64,000 nt of DNA, taken from assembly GCA_964596125.1 (NCBI GenBank), contig CAZQRP010000013.1:36173-100172 (forward strand). The letters are read 5' to 3'. The translations under genes were made by a program, and so were the position numbers. The notes below the pieces were generated by a model that did no database searches, was not told where the DNA came from, and saw only the letters and a program-made list of their open reading frames with translations. Source of the stretch: CAZQRP01 sp964596125. Its GTDB lineage: Bacteria > Chloroflexota > Dehalococcoidia > GIF9 > UBA5629. Within the stretch, counting starts at the first letter, position 1. Each line of letters starts with the position of its first letter. Shown here one piece after another: positions 1-9,196 of the stretch.

Positions 1-2
1 TC

Positions 3-1292
3 AGTCGTATTATGTTTTCATCTATCCAAATTGTTACCGTAGCAAGCGTTCTTGCCTTCATTTTACTATTTTTTTCTGCTGACTTTGTTTCCGTTACAAT
101 ATTTCACAGTCCTGAGTTGCGTATACCTTTGAAAATAGTATCTGTCGCCGTACCTTTTTGGGTTATTATCAACATTCTGTCATCAATTTTCCGAGGCTTT
201 GATAATGTAGTTCCCAGGGTATACTTCCTTGAAATTTCTAGGCCTGCTTTTTTTACCCTCCTATTAATAGTCATAATGTTACTCAATTTACCATTTCTTA
301 GTATCTTGTATGCTCTTCTTATTTCATTCATAGTCGCAAGCCTGGCTTTCATCATATATGCCAGCAAAAAAACACCATTGCCTATAAAAATTAATGTTGG
401 CTTTAATTCGTCGGATACAGAGCTGATCACTTTCTCACTGCCGCTCATGGCTGTGCTTATAATGAACATGATCATAGAATGGACAGATACCCTGATGCTG
501 GGATTCTTCAAAGACCCCGATGCTGTAGGTCTTTATAATGTAGCGATACCACTTGCCCAGCTCATTCCAACGATATCATTTTCCCTGGCGTTAATCTATG
601 TTCCTGTGCTTTCAAAATTATATGCAAAGAACCTGTTTGGGGAAATGGGCAAGAGCTATCTGGTTTCAACAAAATGGATGTTCTTTGTCTCATACCCCTT
701 GTTTTTAATGTTGTTTCTCTTCCCTGAATCTATTTTAAGCCTCTTTTTCGGTTCATCGTATGCCGAATCGGCTAGGGCACTGCAAATATTATCGCTGGGT
801 TTTATTTTTCGTACGTTCTGTGGTGCAACTGGTGCAACCCTGACAGCTTTGGGAAAGACTAGATTAATAATGTTGGCCAGCGTAATCGCGGTAGTCCTGA
901 ACATACTATTAAATATTAGTCTTATACCACTGTGGGGAATTGTAGGAGCTGCTATCGCTTCCATGATAGCATACATGGGATCGAATACATTTAATGTGAT
1001 AAAGCTTTATCAACATTTGCGAATTCACCCTTTTACTAAAACATACCTAAAGCCGGTTATACTATCCACAATAGTTGTAATTATTATTTATGTTTTGATA
1101 GTAAATTTCGTTTCAGTTACCTATTGGATGCTACCTTTAATTTTTGTTTTATTTTACGCTGTTTGCGTTCTGTCATTATTTGTGACCAAAAACCTCGGCA
1201 AACAAGATGTGGAAATGGTTCTTGAAATTGCGAGTAGAACCGGACTTGACGGGATTAAGAAGCTGAATAATATAATTAGAAGGTTTTTTTAA
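3..1292 (+). CDS. Polysaccharide flippase (MATE/Wzx-like), 5'-truncated by window edge
   Basis: This is a polytopic membrane protein of the oligosaccharide flippase (MOP/Wzx) type, expected to move lipid-linked sugar units across the cytoplasmic membrane. About ten or more hydrophobic segments are spread over the whole length. The stretch EWTDTLMLGFF, followed by DAVGLYNVA and the PLAQLIP region, is typical of the central part of Wzx/MATE proteins. The reading frame is open to the window edge with no stop before the first ATG at 12, and 426 residues is short for the family (usually about 450-500), so the true start probably lies outside the window. The stop overlaps the stop of the convergent sulfatase-like gene by 4 bp. 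The neighbouring glycosyltransferases support a role in surface glycan export. The class is fairly certain and the substrate unknown. Confidence 0.85.
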   Translation, partial: SRIMFSSIQIVTVASVLAFILLFFSADFVSVTIFHSPELRIPLKIVSVAVPFWVIINILSSIFRGFDNVVPRVYFLEISRPAFFTLLLIVIMLLNLPFLSILYALLISFIVASLAFIIYASKKTPLPIKINVGFNSSDTELITFSLPLMAVLIMNMIIEWTDTLMLGFFKDPDAVGLYNVAIPLAQLIPTISFSLALIYVPVLSKLYAKNLFGEMGKSYLVSTKWMFFVSYPLFLMLFLFPESILSLFFGSSYAESARALQILSLGFIFRTFCGATGATLTALGKTRLIMLASVIAVVLNILLNISLIPLWGIVGAAIASMIAYMGSNTFNVIKLYQHLRIHPFTKTYLKPVILSTIVVIIIYVLIVNFVSVTYWMLPLIFVLFYAVCVLSLFVTKNLGKQDVEMVLEIASRTGLDGIKKLNNIIRRFF

Positions 1293-2755
1293 AGTTTACC
1301 CAAACGCTTTAAACCTTTGACTTGATCTTTTACCTTTTCTTTGTTGAGGGATAGTTGTGTAGCGATATGGGATAAAATTTTTGATTTGAACTCTCGGGCT
1401 AATTCTTTTTCATTATCTATCAGATTATTCTGTTCTTTAGGATCCTGACTTAAACAATAGAGCTCAGCCTTACCATTTCCGTTTAAAATATACTTCCAGT
1501 CCTGTGTTCTACATGAAATTACTCTCACATCATCTGCAGGTATTACCTCTGTGGGGAGAGAGCATTTCTTTTTGTTATAAGCTGATGCCTCACTGATTAC
1601 TATACCTTTTCTTTTTTCCTCGCCATTTATTATTGGGGTAAGGGTTTTACCCCGAAATTGTTTAATCTTCGGTAGGTTGAGCATTTCTAGAAGGGTTGGA
1701 GCAATGTCAAGCAAGCAAACCTGGTCTTCTATCAGACGTCTGTTTAGATGCGGATGACTGATTATCAGTGGCACTCGAATCAATTCATCGTATATATGGG
1801 TGTGGTTGTTAACTCCGAGGTGTCCGAATGCACCATGTTCTCCAAACGCTTCCCCGTGGTCTGCTGTCACTATTATCAGGGTATCGTCCAATAATTGAGT
1901 TTCCTTTAAATATTCCAACAGTGAACCGATTTGCTCGTCAACATACCTGATTTCCCCATCATATAGATTGATCAGGTTCTCTACTTCAGTACTGTCTAGA
2001 GCCATTATTTCTTGCTCTTGCATAGAATCAAAGGCCAATGAATACAGGTTACGGTTTAATCTGATTATTTCCCTCTTTGAAATCTTCTTATAATGATTAT
2101 CTTGAAACTGTGTAGGAGGATTGTAAGGCATGTGGACATCAGTATAATGTATCCACATAAAAAGGTGTTTATCCTTGTTATTATCTAAAATGGAGATTGC
2201 CTCCTTTGTAATCAAGCTGCCTCTGGAGTGTGGCATGTGAAGGTTAATGAAAGGATTAAATGAGTCGTAAAGTCTCTTAAAGAATTTATACAGTCTACTT
2301 GAATTAAAATCAAATCTTTGGTTTAAATAGCTGGACATTTTGACCAACCGTTTCTCTATCGTTGTATTGAGGTTATTCTTTTTACGTTCAGGTTGGTCGA
2401 ACAGACCTTTGAAATAGTCAAATCCAACTGAATAGCTACTATTTGCAGACAGAACAGGTATAGTTGGGAAAGCCACTGTGTAGTAACCGCTTTGTTTGAA
2501 TAGTTCTGCAAGTTTTACCTGTTTTTTTAAAGAATGGTAGCCTCCATATGAAAATGGATACGTTGAAGTCATGAGTGCTTTAAATGAGGCCCTGGTGTAG
2601 GGCGCATTAGAAATAGCCTGATCAAATACGATACTTTGTTCTGCCAAACGGTCGATATTGGGACTTGTGTTCTTGCTATAGCCATAGCAACCAAGATGGT
2701 CACGCCTCAAGCTATCGATAGTAATCAGTATTACATATTTTGTTGCCTTCAGCAT
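1289..2755 (-). CDS. Sulfatase-fold (alkaline phosphatase superfamily) hydrolase/transferase with Thr nucleophile
   Basis: This 488-residue protein has the sulfatase/alkaline phosphatase fold. The N-terminal metal site is ITIDSLRRDHLGCYGY (Asp14), and the C-terminal metal site is TADHGEAFGEHG. The place where sulfatases carry Cys or Ser in C/S-x-P-x-R is NAPYTRAS here, so the likely nucleophile is Thr54 and no formylglycine can form. That resembles phospho-group transferases and phosphodiesterases of the superfamily more than true sulfatases. No signal peptide or membrane segment is visible, so it may act in the cytoplasm. An IS3-family element sits 46 bp upstream in the same orientation and has probably replaced the native promoter. 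A glycan-modifying role is inferred from context only. Confidence 0.85.
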   Translation of the reverse strand: MLKATKYVILITIDSLRRDHLGCYGYSKNTSPNIDRLAEQSIVFDQAISNAPYTRASFKALMTSTYPFSYGGYHSLKKQVKLAELFKQSGYYTVAFPTIPVLSANSSYSVGFDYFKGLFDQPERKKNNLNTTIEKRLVKMSSYLNQRFDFNSSRLYKFFKRLYDSFNPFINLHMPHSRGSLITKEAISILDNNKDKHLFMWIHYTDVHMPYNPPTQFQDNHYKKISKREIIRLNRNLYSLAFDSMQEQEIMALDSTEVENLINLYDGEIRYVDEQIGSLLEYLKETQLLDDTLIIVTADHGEAFGEHGAFGHLGVNNHTHIYDELIRVPLIISHPHLNRRLIEDQVCLLDIAPTLLEMLNLPKIKQFRGKTLTPIINGEEKRKGIVISEASAYNKKKCSLPTEVIPADDVRVISCRTQDWKYILNGNGKAELYCLSQDPKEQNNLIDNEKELAREFKSKILSHIATQLSLNKEKVKDQVKGLKRLGKL

Positions 2756-2819
2756 TGGAAAAACCTTTTAAGATGTCCTTTCATAGTTTAAGGAAGAAGA
2801 TGTACTGCACCCCATGAAA

Positions 2820-3596
2820 TCAAGCCAATACTAAGAGAGTAGCCTGGCTATTTTGATATTCCTCCTCGAATGTATTTGGTGCTTTGTATCCCAAAGTAGA
2901 ATGTAAGTAGCTGGTATTGTAGTAATCTATCCACTTGCCCAGAACATCTGCCAGCTCAAAGGGACTGGTCCACTCTCTAAGCCAGAGAAGCTCCTCTTTC
3001 ATGGTTCTGAAAACTCGCTCTGTGTCTGCATTGCCTTTCGGATTGTTATAGCTGGTAAACGCCTGTGAAATATCCATATCATGGCAGGCTTTCATGAAGC
3101 TGATTGATGTTGGCTGACTTCCGTTATCCGACATTAGAAATAGTCGTTGTTCCCGCACTCCGCCAGGGAATTGCCTGTTTGCTGCAGCATCTAGAGCTTC
3201 CAGCCAGTGTTTGCTCCGACATTGCATGCCTGCATAGTACCCAACTATTTTCTTGGTATACCAATCCAAGATAACTACGATATACATCCAGCCGAATCCA
3301 TTCACCATCACCTTGGTCATATCAATGCCCCACCATTGATTAGGATGATCTGGCCTCGGTTTGCTCCTGGTTGGTGTCCTTATCGCCTTAATCTTGGTAT
3401 CCGGTTTCACCAGGAGATCATGCTTCTGCAGTAACCTGAGCACCCGTTTCTTGTTGATCTCAAGCTCATCGACATACTTCAGGTGTGCCCAGATACGCCG
3501 GTATCCCCAGAATGGATGCTCGGCTTTAATTGCTTTGATCCGCTCCACCACAGGAGAATTACGCTCCGCTACTAACACTGACTCTTTACGCTTCAT
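2820..3596 (-). CDS. IS3-family transposase OrfB (DDE integrase domain)
   Basis: This is the catalytic subunit of the IS3-family transposase. An N-terminal HTH_21-like segment (HPFWGYRRIWAHL) precedes an rve integrase core. The catalytic acidic residues are visible in WWGIDMT, in SDNGSQP and in DTERVFRTMKEE, giving the D-D-E triad. The C-terminus carries the usual DYYNTSYLHSTLGYKAP block. The start codon overlaps the orfA stop as ATGA (3593-3596), so OrfB could be made by coupled re-initiation or, as in many IS3 elements, as an OrfAB fusion by frameshifting. The frame is intact and about the normal length. Confidence 0.9.
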   Translation of the reverse strand: MKRKESVLVAERNSPVVERIKAIKAEHPFWGYRRIWAHLKYVDELEINKKRVLRLLQKHDLLVKPDTKIKAIRTPTRSKPRPDHPNQWWGIDMTKVMVNGFGWMYIVVILDWYTKKIVGYYAGMQCRSKHWLEALDAAANRQFPGGVREQRLFLMSDNGSQPTSISFMKACHDMDISQAFTSYNNPKGNADTERVFRTMKEELLWLREWTSPFELADVLGKWIDYYNTSYLHSTLGYKAPNTFEEEYQNSQATLLVLA

Positions 3597-3862
3597 TCTA
3601 ACAACTCGTTTACTTTTTTTAACTCTACAGTGAGATCCCCGATGATCCTCTTAAGTCGCGCATTCTCTTGAGTCAAGAACTTCTCTCTGCGACCATCGTT
3701 GGTAAATACCTGGTGCATGTTGGACAAAAGCTGGTCTCGCCACTGATAGTACTGTGTCTGGCTGATCTGATGCTCGATACAGATATCGGCAACTTGCTTA
3801 CCCTTCAGCCCCTCCACCACAATCATAGCTTTGGTCTTGGGGTCCCATTTTCTTCTTTTCAT
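3593..3862 (-). CDS. IS3-family transposase OrfA (HTH protein)
   Basis: This 89-residue protein is the DNA-binding subunit of the IS3 element. It has an HTH_Tnp_1-type N-terminus (the RKWDPKTKAMIVVEGL region and VADICIEHQISQTQYYQWRDQ), followed by a leucine-zipper-like helix (FLTQENARLKRIIGDLTVEL) used for dimerisation in the family. Its stop overlaps the orfB start by 4 bp. The right inverted repeat lies about 65 bp upstream and probably contains the element's promoter. Confidence 0.9.
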   Translation of the reverse strand: MKRRKWDPKTKAMIVVEGLKGKQVADICIEHQISQTQYYQWRDQLLSNMHQVFTNDGRREKFLTQENARLKRIIGDLTVELKKVNELLE

Positions 3863-3928
3863 GGCTCTCTTTCCTTTTAGCCATTTTACTCTCTTAGCAG
3901 AACCCCTGTCTTAATGGGGAGCAGTATA

Positions 3929-4572
3929 AAGAATATACTCAATCATCAGTATGGTAATGCCCTTATAAGCTATTTTTATTTGAGCCACATGCTACTTCAT
4001 TATACATGCATATCTACTTTTGTAATGTTAGCATTTGTCAGCCATGAGTTAAAATTAAACAGCTTGTGCTAGAATCATTATAACGTAAAATTTTACGATA
4101 GTAATAGACTCATTATAAAAACACCGCTATTAGTATCCTCTTTAATATTGATATAGTAAATAGCCTATTGGTAACTTTCCATATAGCCAAATAGTCATAC
4201 GAAGAGTACGTAGTATAAAATAGTAAGATTTTGTGAAATGGAAGAACTTAATGTTAACGCCAGTGTGATCAGAAAGTAATTGTATGTTCTATTCTTGTAT
4301 TCTTACCTGAAATTTATATAGATTACCAGGTAATTGAAAAGCTCTCATTCATTTAACAGACTGTAATACTGCAATGATATATGTTAAGCGATGTAGTATG
4401 ATATAATCTTGCTGGCCTTTCACTGTGTTTGACTGATTCATGTGTTTAATTTCATATTAGTGATTTCAGAAAGGTTCTATATTGATAGTATAACTATATT
4501 AAGGGCACCGACCTTATAAGTTGGTGTTATATGATAGTATAAGAAGACAAAGTAGAGACATAAGGAGTTGAA
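3929..4572. other. AT-rich intergenic region without a gene
   Basis: No credible reading frame was found here. Just before the downstream gene there is a small stem (CACCGAC at 4506-4512 pairing with GTTGGTG at 4520-4526, one G-U pair). The ribosome-binding site AAGGAG at 4562-4567 serves the gene starting at 4573. Otherwise nothing is recognised. Confidence 0.5.
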
Positions 4573-5646
4573 ATGTGCCAAGAAGTTGCTATTGTGGGAG
4601 CAGGGCAGGTAGTAAATGATGAGCATTTGCCAGCATGGAAGCAGGTCGGAAGTGCTAAAGTTATAGCTGTATGCGATATTAATGAGGATACAGCGAGAAG
4701 CACAGCAGCACGTTGGAAGGTACCGCGTTATTATACTCAGTTTGATGAATTATTAAAGCATGAGAAGCCTTTTATTGTAGACATTTGTACTCCTCCTGCT
4801 ACCCACCTTGCATTGACCATTCAGGCACTGGAAGCCGGCTGCAACGTGATTCTGGAAAAGCCTATGGTTATGAGCCTGGACGATAATGAAAAAATCCTAA
4901 AAGCATATAAAGAGAGAAAGGATAAAAGTCTAGAAATAGGTGTTATTTACAGTCAGTTGTTTAAACCTCAAATTAGTAAATTGCTCACAAAAGTAAAAGC
5001 GGGAGAAATTGGGGATGTCATTCAGGTTGAGTACAAAGCTTTTGATACCCAGGATGAATTAATGATGGCAGACCCAAACCACTGGTGTCATTCTTTACCG
5101 GCAGGTAGATATGGCGAAGGTCTAATCCACCCTATTTATATATTATATCGCCTTCTCGGTAACCTAGAGATTAAAAGTATCTGGGTTACCAAAAGAGGGC
5201 CGCATTCCTGGGCAGCATATGATGAGGTATTTATTACCTTTGAGGCTGGGAAGAGCTTTGCTACTGTCTATAATTCACATAATAGTCCACAATTGAATCT
5301 GCCGGTCATGATTGTTTATGGTACAAAGTCCCAACTGAAGTATGAGGGATATAACTTGACTCTCTCTACTCGCCGCCATGCAACTAAGGGTACAATAAAT
5401 AAGGCTATTAGTGTATTAGATGAGGTTTACCAGTTACTGGGTACGCTAAGCATTAATTTCTTTAAAAAAATGATTCCCGGCAGATCGAAAACCAAGCACG
5501 AAATATATTTCAATCTCTTCCTTGAAAGCCTTGTCAATAATAAAGAACTACCTCTAACTCTGGAAGAAGCCTACGAAGCCAATAAAATTTATCTTAATGT
5601 TATAGGTGAACTGGAAAAATTAAAGCCATGGAAACAGAATACTTAG
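4573..5646 (+). CDS. Gfo/Idh/MocA-family oxidoreductase
   Basis: This 357-residue NAD(P)-dependent dehydrogenase has an N-terminal Rossmann fold (VAIVGAGQVVNDEHLPAW), the second strand ending VCDINE, and the family motif ILEKPMVM, whose Lys is usually catalytic. The C-terminal alpha/beta domain follows (FDTQDELMMADPNHWCHSLPAGRYGEGLIHPIY). In glycan loci such enzymes oxidise or rearrange nucleotide-activated sugars. The ATG has a good Shine-Dalgarno (AAGGAG, 5-nt spacer). It is the first gene of a plus-strand run with the GT2 and methyltransferase genes that follow. The substrate cannot be told from sequence. Confidence 0.88.
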   Translation: MCQEVAIVGAGQVVNDEHLPAWKQVGSAKVIAVCDINEDTARSTAARWKVPRYYTQFDELLKHEKPFIVDICTPPATHLALTIQALEAGCNVILEKPMVMSLDDNEKILKAYKERKDKSLEIGVIYSQLFKPQISKLLTKVKAGEIGDVIQVEYKAFDTQDELMMADPNHWCHSLPAGRYGEGLIHPIYILYRLLGNLEIKSIWVTKRGPHSWAAYDEVFITFEAGKSFATVYNSHNSPQLNLPVMIVYGTKSQLKYEGYNLTLSTRRHATKGTINKAISVLDEVYQLLGTLSINFFKKMIPGRSKTKHEIYFNLFLESLVNNKELPLTLEEAYEANKIYLNVIGELEKLKPWKQNT

Positions 5647-5689
5647 TGAGGAAGTTCACAATCAGGTTGACACATAAGGAATCGGTTAC

Positions 5690-6610
5690 GTGAATTATCC
5701 CGAGGTCTCAATCATAATCTTAAACTGGAATGGGGTTAGAGACACCTTGGCATGCCTGAAATCCCTTAAAAAGATAACGTACCCCAATTATAGAGTAATA
5801 GTAATTGATAATGGTTCCAGCGGAAACGATGCAGAAATTCTTAAAAAGGAATATGGGGACTATATCCACCTGATTGCGAATGAAAGAAACTATGGTTTTG
5901 CTGAAGGTAACAATATCGGGATCAGGTATGCATTGGAAAAATCTAACTATGTGTTACTGCTCAACAACGACACGGTCGTACATCCAAAATTCTTGGATGA
6001 ACTGGTCAAGATTACTGAGCAGGACCATTCAATCGGGATAGCTGGCCCCAAAATCTATTTCTACAGCAGCCGTAAAAGACTGCAATTTACCACGGCGAAG
6101 ATAAACATGTGGACAGGTCGAGCTATCCACTTTGGCGCTGGGGAAATTGATCAAGGTAACTCTAACAACGTTCAGGAAACTGATTATTGCCAGGGCTCGT
6201 GTTTTCTAATTCGGAAAGAGGTAGTACAAAAAATAGGTTTTATGGATATTGATTATTTTGCGTATTGGGAAGAATCTGATTATTGCATCAGGGCAAAAAA
6301 AGAAGGTTTTCGAATTGTTCATTGTCCCCGGGCTAAAATATGGCACAAGGGTCTTTTAAAAATGTGGGACAAGGATAGCTCGTCAAATGCCAGGTCGGTT
6401 GCCGTATATTATTTTTTCAGGAATACCTTCTTATTCATGAGGAAAAATGCCAACAGGCAACAGATAGTAACGTTTCTACTATATTTTTTTACAGTAAATT
6501 TCTGGATGCAGAGTGGTCATTTAATCCTGAGACGCAGGAGCTTAATAAGCTTCGTCTCTTTTCTAAAGGGAATTAAGGATGGACTTCAATTACTTATGCA
6601 CCCAGGATAA
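5690..6610 (+). CDS. GT2-family glycosyltransferase (rhamnosyltransferase-like)
   Basis: This 306-residue GT-A fold enzyme starts at GTG. It opens with VSIIILNWNGVRDTLACL, the nucleotide-binding strand of WbbL-type GT2 enzymes. VIDNGSSGNDAE and the DxD-like LLLNNDTVV follow, and the acceptor/catalytic region is YFAYWEESDYCIRAKKEGF. A hydrophobic stretch near residues 255-280 may anchor it to the membrane. It lies 43 bp after the Gfo/Idh/MocA gene and is probably co-transcribed. It is expected to add a sugar to a lipid-linked glycan. Donor and linkage are unknown. Confidence 0.88.
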   Translation: MNYPEVSIIILNWNGVRDTLACLKSLKKITYPNYRVIVIDNGSSGNDAEILKKEYGDYIHLIANERNYGFAEGNNIGIRYALEKSNYVLLLNNDTVVHPKFLDELVKITEQDHSIGIAGPKIYFYSSRKRLQFTTAKINMWTGRAIHFGAGEIDQGNSNNVQETDYCQGSCFLIRKEVVQKIGFMDIDYFAYWEESDYCIRAKKEGFRIVHCPRAKIWHKGLLKMWDKDSSSNARSVAVYYFFRNTFLFMRKNANRQQIVTFLLYFFTVNFWMQSGHLILRRRSLISFVSFLKGIKDGLQLLMHPG

Positions 6611-6706
6611 ATGCCTGTAATTAATTTTAATGTAGAGACATATGTTATTCCTGGCTTTCTAGAGTGTTGGTACTACGGATTTGTTGCATCCAAATTTATA
6701 TAAGCA

Positions 6707-7366
6707 ATGACAAAACTGATAATGTTCGCTGGTAAACTATTGAAACTACTTAGGTTACTCTATTGTAAATTGTTTCCTGAATGGACTGAGCGTCTTAAGA
6801 ATGAGCTCGTCTTATGTGATACAGTTATAGATTTAGGATGTGGTTACAATTCACCAATCCAATATTGTGACATTCCTTTTTCAGTCGGTGTAGAAATATT
6901 TGATACTTATTTGCAGGAATCAAAAAGGAAATGCATTCATAATGAGTATATTAAAGCAGATGTGAGAAATATAAAGCTCGAGCCGAAATCATTTGATGCT
7001 GTTGTGGCTTTAGATTTGCTGGAACATCTTTCAAAAGATGAAGGATATGCATTAATCAGAGAGATGGTAACATGGGCTAAAAAGAAGGTTATCGTAAAAA
7101 CACCGAACGGGATTGTATATCAAGATGATTATGATAACAATCCGTTTCAGGAGCATAAATCTGGTTGGTCTGCCAGAGACCTACGAAAGTTAGGATTTAA
7201 AGTTTATGGGAAGAGGGGATGGAAAATTCTTAGAGGGTATAGAGGTGCTGTAAAATTCAGACCAACCTGGTTGTGGGGAATAATTTCAGATTTGACACAA
7301 ACAGTAACTTACTTTTACCCGGAACAGGCACGTCAACTAGTTGCCATTAAACAAATTGAAAATTGA
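6707..7366 (+). CDS. Class I SAM-dependent methyltransferase
   Basis: This 219-residue protein has the class I methyltransferase core. Motif I is VIDLGCGYNSPI, an acidic residue follows in VGVEIFD, and motif IV is FDAVVALDLLEHLSKDEG. It lies at the end of the plus-strand glycan gene run, 96 bp after the GT2 gene, which suggests modification of a sugar or a polyprenol-linked intermediate. The target is not identifiable from sequence. No strong ribosome-binding site precedes the ATG. Confidence 0.8.
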   Translation: MTKLIMFAGKLLKLLRLLYCKLFPEWTERLKNELVLCDTVIDLGCGYNSPIQYCDIPFSVGVEIFDTYLQESKRKCIHNEYIKADVRNIKLEPKSFDAVVALDLLEHLSKDEGYALIREMVTWAKKKVIVKTPNGIVYQDDYDNNPFQEHKSGWSARDLRKLGFKVYGKRGWKILRGYRGAVKFRPTWLWGIISDLTQTVTYFYPEQARQLVAIKQIEN

Positions 7367-7532
7367 GAGTGTCATTTATTAAACTATGAATAACAATGAT
7401 CAAAGGAGATGAAATCACGGAAGTTCTGTTGATTATCAAACGTGTCTCAATCTTACGTGTGCTTTCAAATTACACTCGTTTTAGCCTGTAATATTTTCTG
7501 TTTTGCTTCTTTGTAAATGAACAATCTACGCT

Positions 7533-9107
7533 TCATTTCTTAATCCTGCTTATAGCTTTGTTAATTCGTTGTTTTTCAGCTTTATAGCGTAAATTTGTAA
7601 CGAAAATACCCTCGCTATATATATGATCATATAAACAATGTATAAAGTCTTCGACAATATATCTGTTAGCAAATAAATCCAGTTTTTCACCACTAATCCA
7701 ATTTATTAAGTGGAATTTTTCTGTAATTTCATTATCCTGCTTCTGCTGTCGAATAACTTTAAGCTTGTGCTGTCCTTTCCTGACGGTGAATATCGCTCTC
7801 TCACTGTTATATCCAGGGCTTCTATCCAAGAGACCATCTAGATCCCAGGCTTCTGAAAATAGAGGCCTCTGCCAAAATTTTGATTCTTCTATTGAATGTT
7901 CTGGCTGGTTTAATAATACATCCTTTAGTGAAATGCCCCTGTTGGTATCAGGTATTATAACACCCGATAAATCACATATTGTCGGGAAAATATCAAGTGT
8001 AGAGACCGGAACCGAGATGTTTTTTGGCTCGGGCATGTTGGGGAAATAGATCATGAGAGGTACCTGCAATATTCGATCTGAACTGGATTCAGGCATGTGC
8101 TCGAAGTAGCCCTCTTCCATGAACTCTTCTCCATGATCAGCGGTTATCACAATAATGGAGTTATCCAGTAACTGTTTTTTCTTCAGAGCTTGAAGGATAT
8201 CACCTACAAGAAGATCAGTTCTCTTCATGGATTCGATGTAAAGGATCTTGAGCTTGTTGCAGATTTTGTGATTTACAAACTCTGACAATCCTCTGTTGTT
8301 GAGATAATTTATTTCATTTGTATTGAATTTTTCACTGCTTTCGAGTGGAAAGTACGGTAGATGATTTACAATGGTGTGAATCCATAGGAACTGTGGGCTT
8401 GTAAAGCGCTCATTAATAAAGTCCAATATTTCGCTATGGAACTCGGAGTAGAGTTTCTTTCGTTCTTGGAAGCGGTGAGTTTTATTTGTTAACTGTGATT
8501 TAAGGAATCTAAGTGCACCTCTAGACCACTTTGCGAGCATTATAATCCATTTATTGTGAACTTTATTGAGAATAAATTTCCTGATTTGATAAGACCGCTT
8601 CCAGGGGTCTATCATGATAGTATCATCTACGCTTTTAAGAAAGCTATCACCAAGCCGTCTATCTGCCTCAGCATGAGATAAGTTTAAAAAATGGTTTTGG
8701 TAGTCAACATTTCTACCGTAACCAAAAAATGGACAGAGAAACGCATTCGACTCGTTTATTATGGCAGTGTGATATCCATACGCTTTTAAAGTGTCCATAA
8801 TAGTTTTTATATTTTTATCGATTCCAATGCCAAAATGGTATGGATACACGCCGGCTACTATACCCGGGAAGGAGAACCATGTTGTCGGACCTGTGGAAAA
8901 CGCATTTTCAAAAAATATACTCTGATTCTTCCATTCTGCGATATTTTTCAGGATCCCCAGGTTTTCCATAAATAGCTTAAAACCAAAGGCATCTAACGTT
9001 ATTAATATAACATTGGGCCTTTGATTTTCTTTATCAGTTACTTGGACAATTGTTTCAGTACTATCCTGTTTTTTTGGGGTTATTGTTTGAGGTGTTTCAC
9101 TCTTTTT
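7533..9107 (-). CDS. Sulfatase-fold hydrolase/transferase with Thr nucleophile (second copy)
   Basis: This is a second alkaline-phosphatase-superfamily enzyme, only distantly similar to the one near position 2000. The metal-binding N-terminal motif is RPNVILITLDAFG. The nucleophile region is TGPTTWFSFPG, with Thr where sulfatases have Cys or Ser. The second metal motif is VITADHGEEFMEEGYFEHMPE. The long insert with basic residues is unusual. The start is uncertain: I use the ATG at 9107, but an in-frame TTG at 9149 is possible and neither has a clear Shine-Dalgarno. It probably follows the DUF2206 gene in the same transcript. The role is inferred to be surface glycan or lipid modification. 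Confidence 0.82.
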   Translation of the reverse strand, partial: KKSETPQTITPKKQDSTETIVQVTDKENQRPNVILITLDAFGFKLFMENLGILKNIAEWKNQSIFFENAFSTGPTTWFSFPGIVAGVYPYHFGIGIDKNIKTIMDTLKAYGYHTAIINESNAFLCPFFGYGRNVDYQNHFLNLSHAEADRRLGDSFLKSVDDTIMIDPWKRSYQIRKFILNKVHNKWIIMLAKWSRGALRFLKSQLTNKTHRFQERKKLYSEFHSEILDFINERFTSPQFLWIHTIVNHLPYFPLESSEKFNTNEINYLNNRGLSEFVNHKICNKLKILYIESMKRTDLLVGDILQALKKKQLLDNSIIVITADHGEEFMEEGYFEHMPESSSDRILQVPLMIYFPNMPEPKNISVPVSTLDIFPTICDLSGVIIPDTNRGISLKDVLLNQPEHSIEESKFWQRPLFSEAWDLDGLLDRSPGYNSERAIFTVRKGQHKLKVIRQQKQDNEITEKFHLINWISGEKLDLFANRYIVEDFIHCLYDHIYSEGIFVTNLRYKAEKQRINKAISRIKK

Positions 9108-9196
9108 CATCTCGTTTAAATCAAAATTGCTTGCTAAAATACGCCACAAAACCGCTGGTACAAGTTATGAAAGGTGATTTGGCGGCATATGATATA

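Larger units (their letters stand above)
2801..3928 (-). mobile_element. Intact IS3-family insertion sequence
   Basis: This complete element of about 1.13 kb has two open frames (orfA and orfB) on the minus strand. The ends are imperfect inverted repeats: the left end begins TGTACTGCACCCCAT and the complement of the right end begins TATACTGCTCCCCAT. A conserved CTAAGAGAGTA follows further inside each end. The 4-bp direct repeat AAGA flanks it (2797-2800 and 3929-3932), which fits the 3-5 bp duplication of the IS3 family. Intact frames, matching ends and a perfect duplication suggest recent insertion. It lies just upstream of the sulfatase-like gene and points the same way. Confidence 0.85.
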
